DNA of 64,000 nucleotides, taken from the NCBI GenBank assembly GCA_965232455.1, contig OZ246981.1:310001-374000 (forward strand). Reading direction: 5' to 3'. Positions 9,350 through 17,809 of the stretch are shown here, piece by piece. Made by a program: the position numbers and the translations under genes. The notes under the pieces are model-generated. The model was not told the DNA's origin and did no database searches. It saw only the letters and a program-made list of their open reading frames with translations. The DNA is from JBFGFX01 sp965232455 (GTDB taxonomy: Bacteria > Pseudomonadota > Gammaproteobacteria > Steroidobacterales > Woeseiaceae). How positions within the stretch are numbered: position 1 is the first letter of the stretch; each line of letters opens with the position of its first letter.

Positions 9350-10626
9350 CCGCCATCGATGAACCGGGTCATATCGCGAAGACCATGGACGCACTCGGCG
9401 CTGCGGCAAGAGTGGCGCAAGCCGATCTTGCGCGCTGCGGGAACGATCAGCGTAATGCGGCGCTCCTGCGTGCGGCGTCGGTGCTCAGGGAACGCGCGAG
9501 CGATGTCCTGACGGCGAACCGGGAAGACATGCGCGCCGCGGAATCCAGAAACCTGAGCGCGGCGCTGCTGGATCGTCTACGTCTCGACGACGATCGCGTT
9601 GAGGCGATGGCCGCGGGCCTCGAGGCCGTCGCCGGACTTCCCGACCCGGTCGGACGGGTTTTGGCCGAATGGGAGCGTCCGAACGGGCTCAGGATTCAGC
9701 GCGTTTCAGTCCCGCTCGGCGTTATCGGCATAATTTACGAAAGCCGCCCGAACGTTACCGCGGATGCAGCCGCGCTCTGCCTGAAGTCGGGAAACGCGGC
9801 GATACTGCGCGGCGGCTCCGAAAGTTTCCATTCGAGTCGAGCCATCCACGAATGCCTTCGTCAAGGACTGGTGGAAGCCGGCGTCGATCCCGCTGCCGCG
9901 CAAATGGTGCCGACAACCGACCGGGCGGCAGTCGGGTACCTGCTCTCATCGATGGCGGATACGATCGACGTTGTCGTACCACGCGGCGGTAAGAGCCTGA
10001 TCCAGCGCGTTCAGCAGGAGGCGCGAGTGCCGGTCATCGGGCATCTGGAAGGGATTTGCCACGTTTACCTGCACGCATCGGCGGACGCTGAAATGGCGGA
10101 GAGTGTCGTGGTAAACGCAAAACTTCGTCGCACCGGGATCTGCGGAGCGGCGGAAACCTTGCTCGTGGACGGCGCTGCGGCCGAACAGCTGCTGCCACGG
10201 GTGATCGGCGCGCTGTTTGTAAACGGCTGCATCGTGAGGGGTGACCGGGCCGTTCAGGCGATTGTGCCGAAGGTGGATTCAGCAGACGAAGACGACTGGT
10301 CGACGGAATACCTGGACGCCGTGATCGCCTGCCGTGTTGTGGACGGCCTCGACCAGGCGGTCGAGCATATTGCACGTTATGGGTCAGGTCACACCGAGAG
10401 CATTGTTGCTGAGGATCGAGCGGCCGCCGAGAAGTTCCTGGCGGAAGTCGACAGCGCGATTGTTCTGCACAATGCGTCGACCCAGTTCGCGGACGGCGGC
10501 GAGTTCGGCATGGGCGCTGAGATAGGCATTGCGACAGGCAGAATCCATGCACGGGGCCCGGTAGGTGCGGAACAGCTGACCAGCTACAAGTACGTTGTAC
10601 GCGGGACGGGTCAGGTCAGGCCCTGA
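9346..10626 (+). CDS. proA: Gamma-glutamyl phosphate reductase
   Basis: The 426-residue, GTG-started protein is an aldehyde-dehydrogenase-fold enzyme that reduces glutamyl-5-phosphate to glutamate semialdehyde. Characteristic segments are PLGVIGIIYESRPNVTADAAALCLKSGNAAILRGG, VPRGGKSLIQRV, NAKLRRTGICGAAETLLVD (catalytic Cys266) and GMGAEIGIATGRIHARGPVG. It overlaps proB by 4 bp and glpD by 1 bp, so the three genes are very likely one transcript. Confidence 0.96.
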   Translation: MTAIDEPGHIAKTMDALGAAARVAQADLARCGNDQRNAALLRAASVLRERASDVLTANREDMRAAESRNLSAALLDRLRLDDDRVEAMAAGLEAVAGLPDPVGRVLAEWERPNGLRIQRVSVPLGVIGIIYESRPNVTADAAALCLKSGNAAILRGGSESFHSSRAIHECLRQGLVEAGVDPAAAQMVPTTDRAAVGYLLSSMADTIDVVVPRGGKSLIQRVQQEARVPVIGHLEGICHVYLHASADAEMAESVVVNAKLRRTGICGAAETLLVDGAAAEQLLPRVIGALFVNGCIVRGDRAVQAIVPKVDSADEDDWSTEYLDAVIACRVVDGLDQAVEHIARYGSGHTESIVAEDRAAAEKFLAEVDSAIVLHNASTQFADGGEFGMGAEIGIATGRIHARGPVGAEQLTSYKYVVRGTGQVRP

Positions 10627-12254
10627 TGGTGGAATCCGATTCCGAGCCCGCGGTCTCGGGTGAACGATCAAACGATGAACCGTACGATCTGGTCGTTATC
10701 GGCGGCGGCATCAACGGCGCCGGAATAGCGCGAGACGCCGCGCTGCGCGATCTCAAGGTATTGCTTCTGGAAGCGCGTGATTTCGGCAGCGGTACGTCGA
10801 GCTGGTCCACGCGGCTGATTCACGGCGGCTTGCGTTATCTAGAACACGCGGAGATTCACCTGGTTCGCGAGTCGCTCCACGAACGAATGCGCCTGCGAAA
10901 GAACGCCGATCACCTGGTCAAACCGTTGTGCATCACCATTCCCATTTACAAGGGCGGCAAACGCGGCCGGTTTCTGGTGCGGCTCGGAATGATCCTCTAC
11001 GACTTCCTCTCGCTGGGCAAATCCATGCCTCGGCATCGAATGTTGACGAAGGACGAGCTGCTGCAACACGAGCCGGGGATCGACGCGGACGGTTTACTCG
11101 GCGGCGCACAGTACTTTGACGCCCAGGTGACGTACGCCGAACGCCTGGTGCTCGAAAACGTCATCGCTGCGTCGGAAAACGGCGCCCGGGTGCTCAACTA
11201 CAGCCCGGTCACGGGCTTTCAGTGTCACGAAGATGGGATTCACCACGTCCGTTTCAACGATCGGCTTGGGCGCGAACAGCTCGTTGGGGCGCGGGTCATC
11301 GTCAACGCGAGCGGTCCATGGGTGGATCAGGTATTGAGCCTGGGTGACGAGACCGTTCCCCGTCTGATGGGAGGAACCAAGGGCAGTCATATCGTGGTAG
11401 GCGAGTTCGCCGGTGCGCCAGAAAGCGCCATCTACGTCGAGGCAAGCGCCGACGGACGGCCCATATTCATCGTGCCGTGGAACGGGCAGTACCTGATCGG
11501 CACGACGGATATTCGTGTCGATGGCGATCCGTCCGAGTCGCGGGCGAGTGATGATGAGATCGCGTATCTGATCGACGAAGCCAATCGAGTATTCCCCGGC
11601 GCAGCGCTGTCGGCGGAGGACGTTCATTTTGCCTACGCCGGCGTGCGGCCGCTGCCGTTCAAGGAAAAGGGCCCCGAGTCGGCAATTACCCGCAGGCACA
11701 TCATCAAAGTACACCGTGGCGGACTGCGTGGGCTGATTTCAATTATCGGCGGCAAACTCACGACCTTCCGCAGTCTCGCGGAACAGACTGTCGATCGGCT
11801 TGGCAGGTTCTTGAACAGAAAAATTGACGATTGCGCCACGAGGGATTCGTCTCTACCGGGTGCGCTGAACCTGGCGGAGGCGAAAACCGCGACCTCGGCG
11901 CTGGACGGCTTGTCGGATGCCGGGCGGCGGAGGGTGGTCGATATATACGGAAGTCGCGTTCAACGACTCGTCGAACTGGCGGCGTCCGAAGCGGACCTTG
12001 GCAATCCCCTTGATGCCGACGGGACCGTGCTCGCGGCAGAGGTTGCGCTGGCGGTACGTGACGAGTTTGCCTGGTGCCTGAGCGATATCGTTCACAGGCG
12101 GCTGATGATCGGTCTGTCAGCCGACCTGGGGGCACATATCACCCTGGCGGTTGCGTCGATTGCCGCCAGGGAGCTGGATTGGGACAGCGAGGAAGCCGAG
12201 CGCCAGCTAAGCGAGCTCAACGCTCACAACGCGCGCCTGCGACGAACCGCTTGA
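10626..12254 (+). CDS. glpD: Aerobic glycerol-3-phosphate dehydrogenase
   Basis: The 542-residue FAD flavoprotein has the dinucleotide-binding start YDLVVIGGGINGAGIARDAA and the family signature GTSSWSTRLIHGGLRYLE. The substrate-domain segments GTTDIRV and YAGVRPLPFK are present, as is the C-terminal GlpD domain. It oxidises glycerol-3-phosphate to dihydroxyacetone phosphate and passes electrons to quinone at the inner membrane. Its ATG overlaps the proA stop by one base (TGATG). No glpK, glpF or glpR is nearby, so linkage to proline synthesis is the only visible context. Confidence 0.95.
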   Translation: MVESDSEPAVSGERSNDEPYDLVVIGGGINGAGIARDAALRDLKVLLLEARDFGSGTSSWSTRLIHGGLRYLEHAEIHLVRESLHERMRLRKNADHLVKPLCITIPIYKGGKRGRFLVRLGMILYDFLSLGKSMPRHRMLTKDELLQHEPGIDADGLLGGAQYFDAQVTYAERLVLENVIAASENGARVLNYSPVTGFQCHEDGIHHVRFNDRLGREQLVGARVIVNASGPWVDQVLSLGDETVPRLMGGTKGSHIVVGEFAGAPESAIYVEASADGRPIFIVPWNGQYLIGTTDIRVDGDPSESRASDDEIAYLIDEANRVFPGAALSAEDVHFAYAGVRPLPFKEKGPESAITRRHIIKVHRGGLRGLISIIGGKLTTFRSLAEQTVDRLGRFLNRKIDDCATRDSSLPGALNLAEAKTATSALDGLSDAGRRRVVDIYGSRVQRLVELAASEADLGNPLDADGTVLAAEVALAVRDEFAWCLSDIVHRRLMIGLSADLGAHITLAVASIAARELDWDSEEAERQLSELNAHNARLRRTA

Positions 12255-12284
12255 CGGCGGCACATACCGAAACGCAAGCCATTG

Positions 12285-12316
12285 TTGTAGGAGCTCGTCC
12301 TGACGAGCTCCTACAA
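12285..12316. repeat. REP-like palindrome at convergent junction
   Basis: Two perfect 15-bp arms (TTGTAGGAGCTCGTC at 12285-12299 and its complement at 12302-12316) flank a 2-nt centre. The GTAGGAG head is typical of repetitive extragenic palindromes in gammaproteobacteria. It lies between convergent glpD and icd and may end both transcripts. Confidence 0.7.
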
Positions 12317-12327
12317 GCGGGTTACGT

Positions 12328-14556
12328 TCAGGCGCTGATCGAATCGATGATGCGGTTGAGCGTCTCGCTGGGTCGCATCGCAATAGCGGCGGCTTCCTCG
12401 TTCGGGTGGTAGTAGCCGCCGATGTCCACCGCGGAGCCCTGAGCGGCATTCAACTCGTCGATGATCCGTTCCTCGTTTGCCGCCAGGTCTTCCGCGATTC
12501 CGGCAAACGCCTCACGCAACTCGCCGCTCTCGGTTTGTGTCGCCAGTGCCTGGGCCCAGTAGAGCGCCAGGTAATAGTGACTGCCACGATTGTCCAGTTC
12601 ACCCACCTTGCGGGACGGTGACTTGTTGTTTTCCAGGAACCTGCCGTTTGCGTCATCGAGCGCCCGCGCGACGATTCGCGCCGCGGTGTTGTCGGATTTC
12701 TCCGCGAGATCCTCGATCGAAACGGCCAACGCCAGGAATTCGCCGAGCGAGTCCCAACGCAGGTGGCCTTCGCCGAGGAACTGTTGAACGTGTTTCGGCG
12801 CCGATCCGCCGGCGCCCGTCTCATACAGTCCGCCGCCGGCCAGCAACGGCACGATGGAAAGCATTTTTGCGCTGGTGCCGAGTTCCAGAATAGGGAAGAG
12901 ATCGGTCAAATAGTCCCGCAGCACGTTGCCCGTCACCGAGATGGTATCTTCACCCGCAGACACTCTTTTCAGCGTCGCCAGCATCGCGTCCACCGGCGCG
13001 AGTATGCGCAGGTCCAGGCCGTCGGTGTCGTGATCTGCAAGACAGGCCTTCGCTTTTTCGATCAGGTTTCGGTCGTGCGCCCGGTTTTCGTCCAGCCAGA
13101 AGATGGCCGCGGAGCCGGTTGCGCGCGAGCGATTGACTGCCAGCTTTACCCAGTCACGGATGGGCAAATCGCGCGTTTGGCACATACGCCAGATGTCGCC
13201 GCGCCTGACGGAGTGTTGCATGAGGGTGCCGCCATCGGCGTTGACAACCCGTACTTTGCCATCTGCGGTGATCTCGAACGTTTTGTCGTGTGAGCCGTAT
13301 TCCTCGGCCTTTTGCGCCATCAGTCCGACGTTGCTGACATTGCCCATTGTCGCGACGTCGAACGCGCCGTGTTTCTTGCAGTACGCTATGACTTCCTGAT
13401 AGATGCCCGCGTAACAGCGGTCGGGGATCATGGCTTTGGTGTCTCCGAGCTTTCCATCCGGGCCCCACATCTGACCCGAACTTCGGATGGCGGCCGGCAT
13501 GGATGCGTCGATGATGATGTTGCTCGGAACGTGCAAATTGGTGATGCCCTTGTCCGAATCGACCATCGCCAGTGCCGGCCGCGAATCGTAAACGGCCGCA
13601 ATATCGGCTTCGACGACCTCGCGCTCGTCTTTCGGCAGCGCCTCGATTTTGGCGTAGACGTCACCGATGCCGTTGTTTGCCTCGACACCGATTTCCGCAA
13701 ACAGTTTGGCGTGTTTGTCAAAGACGTCACGGTAATAAACGGTTACGGCATGACCGAACATTATGGGATCGGAAACCTTCATCATCGTCGCTTTGAGATG
13801 CAGCGACAGCAACAGGCCGTTGTCGCGTGCGTCGTCTATCTCGGCAGCATAGAACTCGCGCAGCTTCTTGCAGTCCATCACGCTTGCATCTATCACCTCA
13901 CCCGACTGGACCGGCACGGTTTCGCGTAACACCGTAACCGTACCATCGTCGGCGACCAGTTCGATACGCAGATTGGTCTCGGCTGCGACGACCACGGACT
14001 GCTCGCTCGAATAGAAATCGCCCTCGCTCATGTGAGCAACATGCGACTTCGAATCGCCGGACCAATCCCCCATCGAGTGTGGGTTGCTGCGCGCGAACTG
14101 CTTGACCGGAGCGGCGACGCGTCGGTCGGAATTGCCTTCGCGGAGGACCGGGTTGACCGCGCTGCCCAGAACCTTCGCGTAGCGTTCTTTGATAGCCCGC
14201 TCGGACTCGTTGCGCGGTTCTTCAGGATAGTCCGGCAAATCGAAGCCCTGCGAGCGCAGCTCGTCGATTGCCGCGGTCAGCTGCGGTATGGACGCACTGA
14301 TATTCGGTAGCTTGATGATGTTTGCGGCCGGCGTTTTTGCGAGTTCACCGAGCTCCGCAAGATCGTCGTTTTGCCGCTGATCGGGTCTCAGGTTCTCCGG
14401 AAAGTTAGCGATGATGCGTCCGGCAAGCGAGATGTCGCGCGTTTCCACGGCGATGTCAGCCGCGCTCGTAAATGCCTGGACGATTGGAAGAAACGAGTGT
14501 GTAGCAAGGGCAGGGGCTTCGTCGGTGATGGTGTATATGATTTTTGTTGAACTCAT
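12328..14556 (-). CDS. icd2: Monomeric NADP-dependent isocitrate dehydrogenase
   Basis: The 742-residue protein matches the length and start (STKIIYTITDEAPALATHSFLPIVQAF) of the monomeric IDH family, unrelated in size to the usual 45-kDa dimeric enzyme. Conserved blocks include NPVLREGNSDRRVAAPVKQFARSNPHSMG, HLKATMMKVSDPIMFGHAV, MWGPDGKLGDTKAMIPDRCYAGIYQEVI and GGGLYETGAGGSAPKHVQQ. It makes 2-oxoglutarate and NADPH in the TCA cycle. The ATG at 14556 is preceded by AGGAAG at good spacing; a frame-open extension to 14589 is unlikely to be used. A small zinc-ribbon gene lies 95 bp upstream on the same strand. Confidence 0.96.
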   Translation of the reverse strand: MSSTKIIYTITDEAPALATHSFLPIVQAFTSAADIAVETRDISLAGRIIANFPENLRPDQRQNDDLAELGELAKTPAANIIKLPNISASIPQLTAAIDELRSQGFDLPDYPEEPRNESERAIKERYAKVLGSAVNPVLREGNSDRRVAAPVKQFARSNPHSMGDWSGDSKSHVAHMSEGDFYSSEQSVVVAAETNLRIELVADDGTVTVLRETVPVQSGEVIDASVMDCKKLREFYAAEIDDARDNGLLLSLHLKATMMKVSDPIMFGHAVTVYYRDVFDKHAKLFAEIGVEANNGIGDVYAKIEALPKDEREVVEADIAAVYDSRPALAMVDSDKGITNLHVPSNIIIDASMPAAIRSSGQMWGPDGKLGDTKAMIPDRCYAGIYQEVIAYCKKHGAFDVATMGNVSNVGLMAQKAEEYGSHDKTFEITADGKVRVVNADGGTLMQHSVRRGDIWRMCQTRDLPIRDWVKLAVNRSRATGSAAIFWLDENRAHDRNLIEKAKACLADHDTDGLDLRILAPVDAMLATLKRVSAGEDTISVTGNVLRDYLTDLFPILELGTSAKMLSIVPLLAGGGLYETGAGGSAPKHVQQFLGEGHLRWDSLGEFLALAVSIEDLAEKSDNTAARIVARALDDANGRFLENNKSPSRKVGELDNRGSHYYLALYWAQALATQTESGELREAFAGIAEDLAANEERIIDELNAAQGSAVDIGGYYHPNEEAAAIAMRPSETLNRIIDSISA

Positions 14557-14651
14557 CGTCTTCCTCATCTGGTGTCCGTTGCGCCCCAACGCGGGCGTTC
14601 GATGGTTGCGCTCTCGCGCTTTCGATTTGCTGCTGTTTTGAATCTTGCCCG

Positions 14652-14849
14652 CTACTTTCTATCGACAATAAGTTGTGGCCCGCTGCGACCGAAAACGTGT
14701 TTCGTGAACACACCGTAGACATGTCCGCAATTGTCACAGTGGGCCACGAAGTACCAGGGTGTGTTTTCCCGCGACGTCTCCGTGCTCGGTGTGGATACGA
14801 TCTTGTCTATCCCGCTTGCCGAGCAGGCGGGGCACTTGGGATCTGCCAT
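14652..14849 (-). CDS. Small zinc-ribbon protein
   Basis: The 65-residue protein has two cysteine pairs, CPAC near residue 6 and CDNC near residue 38, spaced as in a zinc ribbon, with hydrophobic residues between them. No membrane segment or signal peptide is visible. Function is unknown. It precedes icd on the same strand and is divergent from the patatin gene, with a 106-bp gap between the starts. Confidence 0.7.
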   Translation of the reverse strand: MADPKCPACSASGIDKIVSTPSTETSRENTPWYFVAHCDNCGHVYGVFTKHVFGRSGPQLIVDRK

Positions 14850-14910
14850 GATTGATTCTCTTTGATTGTTCAGCGCCGGCGACGGCCAGGTTTCCGTCGC
14901 GAGACGCCAT

Positions 14911-14916
14911 TATAAT
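14911..14916 (+). promoter_or_regulatory. Probable -10 box for patatin-like gene
   Basis: A perfect TATAAT lies 40 bp upstream of the ATG at 14956, within the divergent gap. No good -35 hexamer is seen at 16-18 bp, so it may need an activator. It also argues that translation starts at 14956 rather than at the upstream in-frame TTG at 14866. Confidence 0.5.
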
Positions 14917-14955
14917 CCGCCGTGGAACAAATCTCTCGTCGGAAACGGAGTACAG

Positions 14956-17226
14956 ATGAACATAGCGATCCGTAGCGTCCCGGCGCTGGCGGTATGGTCT
15001 CTCTTTTGCCTGCCGGTTCAAGCGCAAAGCGCAGAGTGCCCGTCGCCGGCGTCCTCGTACGACCGCACACTGGAAGCGGCGGGAGCCCGGGAAGAGCGGC
15101 CCAGAATCGGTCTCGTATTGGGCGGCGGCGGCGCCCGCGGCGCCGCCCACATCGGCGTCATCCGAGCACTCGAGCGGATGCGCGTGCCGGTGGACGCAAT
15201 TGCGGGAATCAGCATGGGAGCGCTGATCGGCGGTCTTTACGCGTCCGGCGTGACGGCGGACGAACTCGAAGAAGTTGTCAGATCGCTGGATTGGCAGGAC
15301 GCTTTTCGGGACGATCCGAAACGTGAAGCCCTCCGTTTTCGGCGCAAACAGGACGACGAACAGTTTCCGACCGGTCTGGAGCTGGGCCTGCGAGACGGCA
15401 GCCTGCGTCTCCCCAGAGGCGCGATCGAGGGACAAAAGCTCAGCCTGATTCTCCGTTCGCTCACGCTTCATGTGCCGGCTGAGTCCGATTTCCGGGATCT
15501 GCCGGTGCCGTTCCGGGCGGTTGCATCCGACCTTTCGACGGGCAAACCCCATGAGATGTGCGCCGGTGATCTCGCGCAGGCCCTGAGGGCCAGCATGTCG
15601 GCGCCGGGCATTTTTTCACCCGTTGTCATTGACGGCCGTACGCTCGTCGATGGCGGCCTTGGCGGCAACGTGCCCGTCGAAACCATGCGCAGGATGGGCG
15701 TGGATATCATCATTGCAGTGGACGTCGAATTCCCGCTGTACGAGCCCGAGCAGCTAAATTCCGCTCTGGACATCTCTGCGCAGATGCTGACGATTCTGAT
15801 CCGCAACCAGACACAGGAGCAGTTGGCGACGCTCGGTCCCAACGATTTTTTGATTACCCCTGAACTCGGGCAGTTCGGTTCGACCAATTTCGCCGACATT
15901 GCCGAGACGATCGCGCCCGGCGAAAAGGCGACGGCGGAAATTGCGGAACGGCTCAGCGCTTACGCGCTCGACGAGGAATCCTATGATCAATACCTTGCCG
16001 AGCGCAGCGCGCGGGTTTCGCCGCTACCGAGCCGAATCGATTACGTGCGCGTCGTCAACGACGGCATGCTCGCGAACGAGGTGCTGGAATCCAGGCTGCA
16101 GAGCAAGGCCGGAGATCCCATCGACGCCAGACGCTTCGCCGATGACGCGGAGGCGATTTACGGATTGAACACGTTCGAGCAGGTGAGCTACCGGCTGGTC
16201 CGTGACGGCGAGAGCACGGGTTTGGAGTTCGGCGGGCGCGCGAAGTCCTGGGGGCCGAATTATCTGTTGTTCGGCCTTTCGTTGCAGGACGACTTCGAGG
16301 GACAAACGGCTTTCAACGTTGCGACGCGACTGACCCGCACGGGCATCAACGAGCTTGGAGCCGAATGGCGAAGCGATCTTCAACTCGGCACCGATCCGTT
16401 CCTGCGATCGGAGTTTTATCAGCCGCTCAGTTTTGACTCACGTTACTTCCTTGCGCCGCGTATCGAGCTGACGCAGACGAACTTCAACGCGTTCGCGGGC
16501 GGGTCGCGCGTTGCACGCTACCGGGTCGGCGGCATCGAGGCGGCGCTTGACGCCGGGCGTGAACTGGGGCGTTGGGGTGAGTTTCGCGTCGGCGTATTCC
16601 GAGGCACCGGCAGCGCCGAGGTCAAGGTGGGAGATCCGGCGCTGCCGAGGATAGAAGCCGACACCGGGGGATATTTCGCAAAGCTGGCGGTCGATACCCT
16701 GGACAACGCGCAGATTCCCCTGCACGGCCTGCGCGTGGATCTCGCCTGGGCTGAATCCTCGCGAAGCCTGGGCGCGGAGGAGGACGCTGGCGCGTTCGGC
16801 GCCGAAATCAACGTCGTGCGGACCAAAGGCAGGCACACGTTTCAGGTCGGAGCGTTGTTCAATACCTCGCTCGACGACGATGATCTCATTCAGAACTTTT
16901 TTCCCTTGGGCGGCTTCCTTAATCTATCCGGCCTCGCCAGCGGCGAAATCAGCGGACCGCACGCGGGAGTGGCGCGGCTGGTTTATTATCGGCGGTCCGG
17001 CGAGACGGGTGGCGGCTTATTCGATATTCCGCTCTATTTCGGAGGATCGCTGGAAGCCGGCAACGTATGGTCGTCTCGCTCCGATATCGAATTGAATTCG
17101 CTCCTCATGAACGGCAGCGTGTTCGCGGGACTGGACACCTACTTTGGACCGCTCTTTCTCGGCGCGGGATTTTCGGAAGGCGGGCAATCGAACTTCTACC
17201 TGTCACTGGGCTTTCCGTCACGCTAG
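14956..17226 (+). CDS. Patatin-like phospholipase with outer-membrane barrel domain
   Basis: The 756-residue protein has a signal peptide (MNIAIRSVPALAVWSLFCLPVQAQ). A patatin domain follows with the oxyanion loop GGGGARGAAHIGV (from residue 56), the nucleophile elbow GISMG (Ser86) and the second catalytic residue in DGG (Asp232). After about residue 330 comes a POTRA-like region (IDYVRVVNDGMLANEVLESRL) and then a beta-barrel of the Omp85/surface-antigen type to the C-terminus. This is the PlpD-like type V autotransporter layout: a lipase carried to the surface by its own barrel. The ATG has GGAG upstream. It ends 12 bp from the convergent 82-aa gene. Confidence 0.9.
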   Translation: MNIAIRSVPALAVWSLFCLPVQAQSAECPSPASSYDRTLEAAGAREERPRIGLVLGGGGARGAAHIGVIRALERMRVPVDAIAGISMGALIGGLYASGVTADELEEVVRSLDWQDAFRDDPKREALRFRRKQDDEQFPTGLELGLRDGSLRLPRGAIEGQKLSLILRSLTLHVPAESDFRDLPVPFRAVASDLSTGKPHEMCAGDLAQALRASMSAPGIFSPVVIDGRTLVDGGLGGNVPVETMRRMGVDIIIAVDVEFPLYEPEQLNSALDISAQMLTILIRNQTQEQLATLGPNDFLITPELGQFGSTNFADIAETIAPGEKATAEIAERLSAYALDEESYDQYLAERSARVSPLPSRIDYVRVVNDGMLANEVLESRLQSKAGDPIDARRFADDAEAIYGLNTFEQVSYRLVRDGESTGLEFGGRAKSWGPNYLLFGLSLQDDFEGQTAFNVATRLTRTGINELGAEWRSDLQLGTDPFLRSEFYQPLSFDSRYFLAPRIELTQTNFNAFAGGSRVARYRVGGIEAALDAGRELGRWGEFRVGVFRGTGSAEVKVGDPALPRIEADTGGYFAKLAVDTLDNAQIPLHGLRVDLAWAESSRSLGAEEDAGAFGAEINVVRTKGRHTFQVGALFNTSLDDDDLIQNFFPLGGFLNLSGLASGEISGPHAGVARLVYYRRSGETGGGLFDIPLYFGGSLEAGNVWSSRSDIELNSLLMNGSVFAGLDTYFGPLFLGAGFSEGGQSNFYLSLGFPSR

Positions 17227-17238
17227 AACCTGACGGCC

Positions 17239-17487
17239 CTAACGTACGAGTTTTTCCAGTATCTGAGTCGGTGTGTCGGTCTTGCGGTAGTAACCGTGAC
17301 GCGTCGCCATGTTGTCGAACGCGGCGTCACGTTCGGCTTCCGTCGGGTACCAGAGTACTCTCTCCCAGTCCTCGCCGAGGATTCGATTGAACGTGTCACC
17401 GGGAGGCAGTGATACGCGAATCCCGTAGCGCCGCTCGGCCAGCGCCTTATCGGGTTCCACCAGATTGTGTTGATGACAAAAGTCCAC
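17239..17487 (-). CDS. Small conserved-looking cytoplasmic protein, unknown function
   Basis: The 82-residue reading starts at GTG 17487 (VDFCHQHNLVEPDKALAERRYGIRV) and ends with ILEKLVR. The start was chosen because AGGAACG stands 8 bp upstream and a -10-like TATACT lies just before it. The frame is open further upstream to 17727, but that part is arginine-rich and not protein-like. No signal peptide or membrane helix is present. The segment DWERVLWYPTEAERDAAFDNMATRHGYYR is mixed charged and aromatic, suggesting a small folded domain. I do not recognise the family. Confidence 0.65.
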   Translation of the reverse strand: MDFCHQHNLVEPDKALAERRYGIRVSLPPGDTFNRILGEDWERVLWYPTEAERDAAFDNMATRHGYYRKTDTPTQILEKLVR

Positions 17488-17518
17488 GGTTCGTTCCTGC
17501 GCTGAATTCCCGGCCGCG

Positions 17519-17548
17519 AGTATAGCCCAGCCCCCGATGCATGCCCAA
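17519..17548 (-). promoter_or_regulatory. Probable promoter of the 82-aa gene
   Basis: Reading the minus strand, TTGGGC (17548-17543) and TATACT (17524-17519) are separated by 18 bp. The -10 box is 5/6 to consensus. Transcription would begin just upstream of the AGGA site and GTG start. Confidence 0.45.
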
Positions 17549-17809
17549 AAAGCCGGCGCTCCCTGACGCCGTCCGACACCCGGCATGTTCCTGGGCTCCT
17601 GGCGGGCGGCCCGAGAGCGCCGAGAGTGGCCGGGTAAAGGTAAGAATTTCAGCGATATACGAGTTTCCGCCGCCGATCGCCGGCGGCCGTGGCGTAAAGG
17701 CCGACCCTCATTCATCTGCCCGCCCACTCCGGACTGGCGCTGGGTGCCGATAATGCCGAAAATAGAGTCGTTGGTTGGCCCGTTCGCCCGGAACCGCAGA
17801 AGACTTCAA

